From positions 1 to 5,537 of the forward strand of contig CABUZD010000119.1 in the NCBI GenBank assembly GCA_902495945.1: a DNA stretch of 5,537 nucleotides, in the 5' to 3' direction. The DNA comes from an uncultured Collinsella sp. GTDB lineage: Bacteria; Actinomycetota; Coriobacteriia; Coriobacteriales; Coriobacteriaceae. Under the pieces are notes generated by a model, which did not search any database, was not told the origin of the DNA, and saw nothing but the letters and a program-made list of their open reading frames with translations. The first letter of the stretch is position 1. Each line of letters starts with the position of its first letter. Below, one piece after another: positions 5,312-5,537 of the stretch. The position numbers and the translations under genes are program-made.

Positions 5312-5372
5312 TGCGGTGATATAGTTCCGATTTAAGCGGTTTAACAGCATAAACAGGAACTATATCACCGCA
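5312..5372. repeat. 17-bp perfect inverted repeat with 27-nt loop
   Basis: TGCGGTGATATAGTTCC (5312-5328) and GGAACTATATCACCGCA (5356-5372) are exact reverse complements. Read as plus-strand RNA the stem extends to 20 pairs (5309-5311 with 5373-5375, one G-U). The loop holds GTTTA (5339-5343) and TAAAC (5350-5354), a further possible short stem. It lies between the stop of the partial right-edge gene and the methionine aminopeptidase promoter. It may end transcription of the upstream gene, though no T-run follows, or it may be a dispersed element or an operator. Confidence 0.75.
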
Positions 5373-5416
5373 GCTGATGGAGCGGGATGGCGGGCACTAG
5401 CTGCTGCGTGGTTTTG

Positions 5417-5537
5417 CTAGTAGCTCACCTGGCAGGGAATGCCGAGGGCGCTCACGCGCGCGGCAATCGTGTCGAGCACCTCGGGCGCCGCTTTGGCAAG
5501 GCCGGCGACCGGTGTTTCGCGCGCCACCGTGTAGATG
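5417..5537 (-). CDS. C-terminal end of an unidentified protein, possibly radical SAM (runs off the right edge)
   Basis: The last 39 codons are visible, beginning IYTVARETPVAGLAKAAPEV and ending GIPCQVSY before TAG at 5419-5417. Strong GC-ending codon use supports a real gene. The YTVARETPV stretch followed by an alternating helix and a final short beta strand with GIPCQV resembles the C-terminus of a group of radical SAM proteins whose last domain contains a similar YTVARPxxE segment; this is from memory and the CxxxCxxC cluster site would be outside the window. It is co-directional with the methionine aminopeptidase gene but separated by 160 bp containing the long inverted repeat and a promoter. 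Confidence 0.7.
   Translation of the reverse strand, partial: IYTVARETPVAGLAKAAPEVLDTIAARVSALGIPCQVSY

Noticed and set aside
4311..5537. Operon of the right-edge gene, methionine aminopeptidase and dehydrogenase
   Set aside because: A clear terminator lies between aminopeptidase and dehydrogenase, and an inverted repeat plus a -10 element lie between the right-edge gene and the aminopeptidase.

Overview
The window most likely comes from a high-GC Gram-positive gut bacterium of the Coriobacteriia, with Collinsella as the closest guess. The reasons are strongly GC-ending codons in the genes, clear purine-rich ribosome binding sites, compact gene spacing, and the gene types present: a phosphofructokinase with the SGGDCQALN signature, an M18 aminopeptidase, and a methionine aminopeptidase carrying a SEC-C zinc motif. 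The taxon is inferred from style and memory, not from a search.

Layout. The left edge holds the first 81 codons of a 6-phosphofructokinase on the minus strand (1-243). After an intergenic stretch with a hairpin comes a minus-strand Ntn-type linear amide C-N hydrolase of the choloylglycine hydrolase/C45 superfamily, with an N-terminal membrane segment and an internal catalytic Cys (384-1469). It is divergent from a plus-strand M18 family aminopeptidase (1631-3016). A 285-bp spacer follows (3017-3301), rich in hairpins, with a 64-codon open frame that lacks a start and one copy of a short dispersed repeat. Then come, on the minus strand, a D-2-hydroxyacid dehydrogenase family protein with a GTG start (3302-4237), a second copy of the repeat, a textbook intrinsic terminator, and a type I methionine aminopeptidase (4369-5256). 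The right edge has a 17-bp perfect inverted repeat and the last 39 codons of another minus-strand gene, possibly a radical SAM protein (5417-5537).

The genes look like independent housekeeping and accessory units rather than one pathway. Two are metallo-aminopeptidases (protein N-terminal maturation and peptide turnover), one is an amide hydrolase probably acting at the cell surface, and two belong to carbon metabolism (glycolysis, 2-oxoacid reduction). Nearly every gene has its own terminator-like hairpin or promoter, which argues against a shared operon. I see no defence system, phage, CRISPR array, transposase gene or RNA gene of a known class. The most interesting material is in the spacers: a repeat family with hairpins that flanks the dehydrogenase gene in direct orientation, the structured, unexplained 3017-3301 spacer, and the long inverted repeat at 5312-5372.
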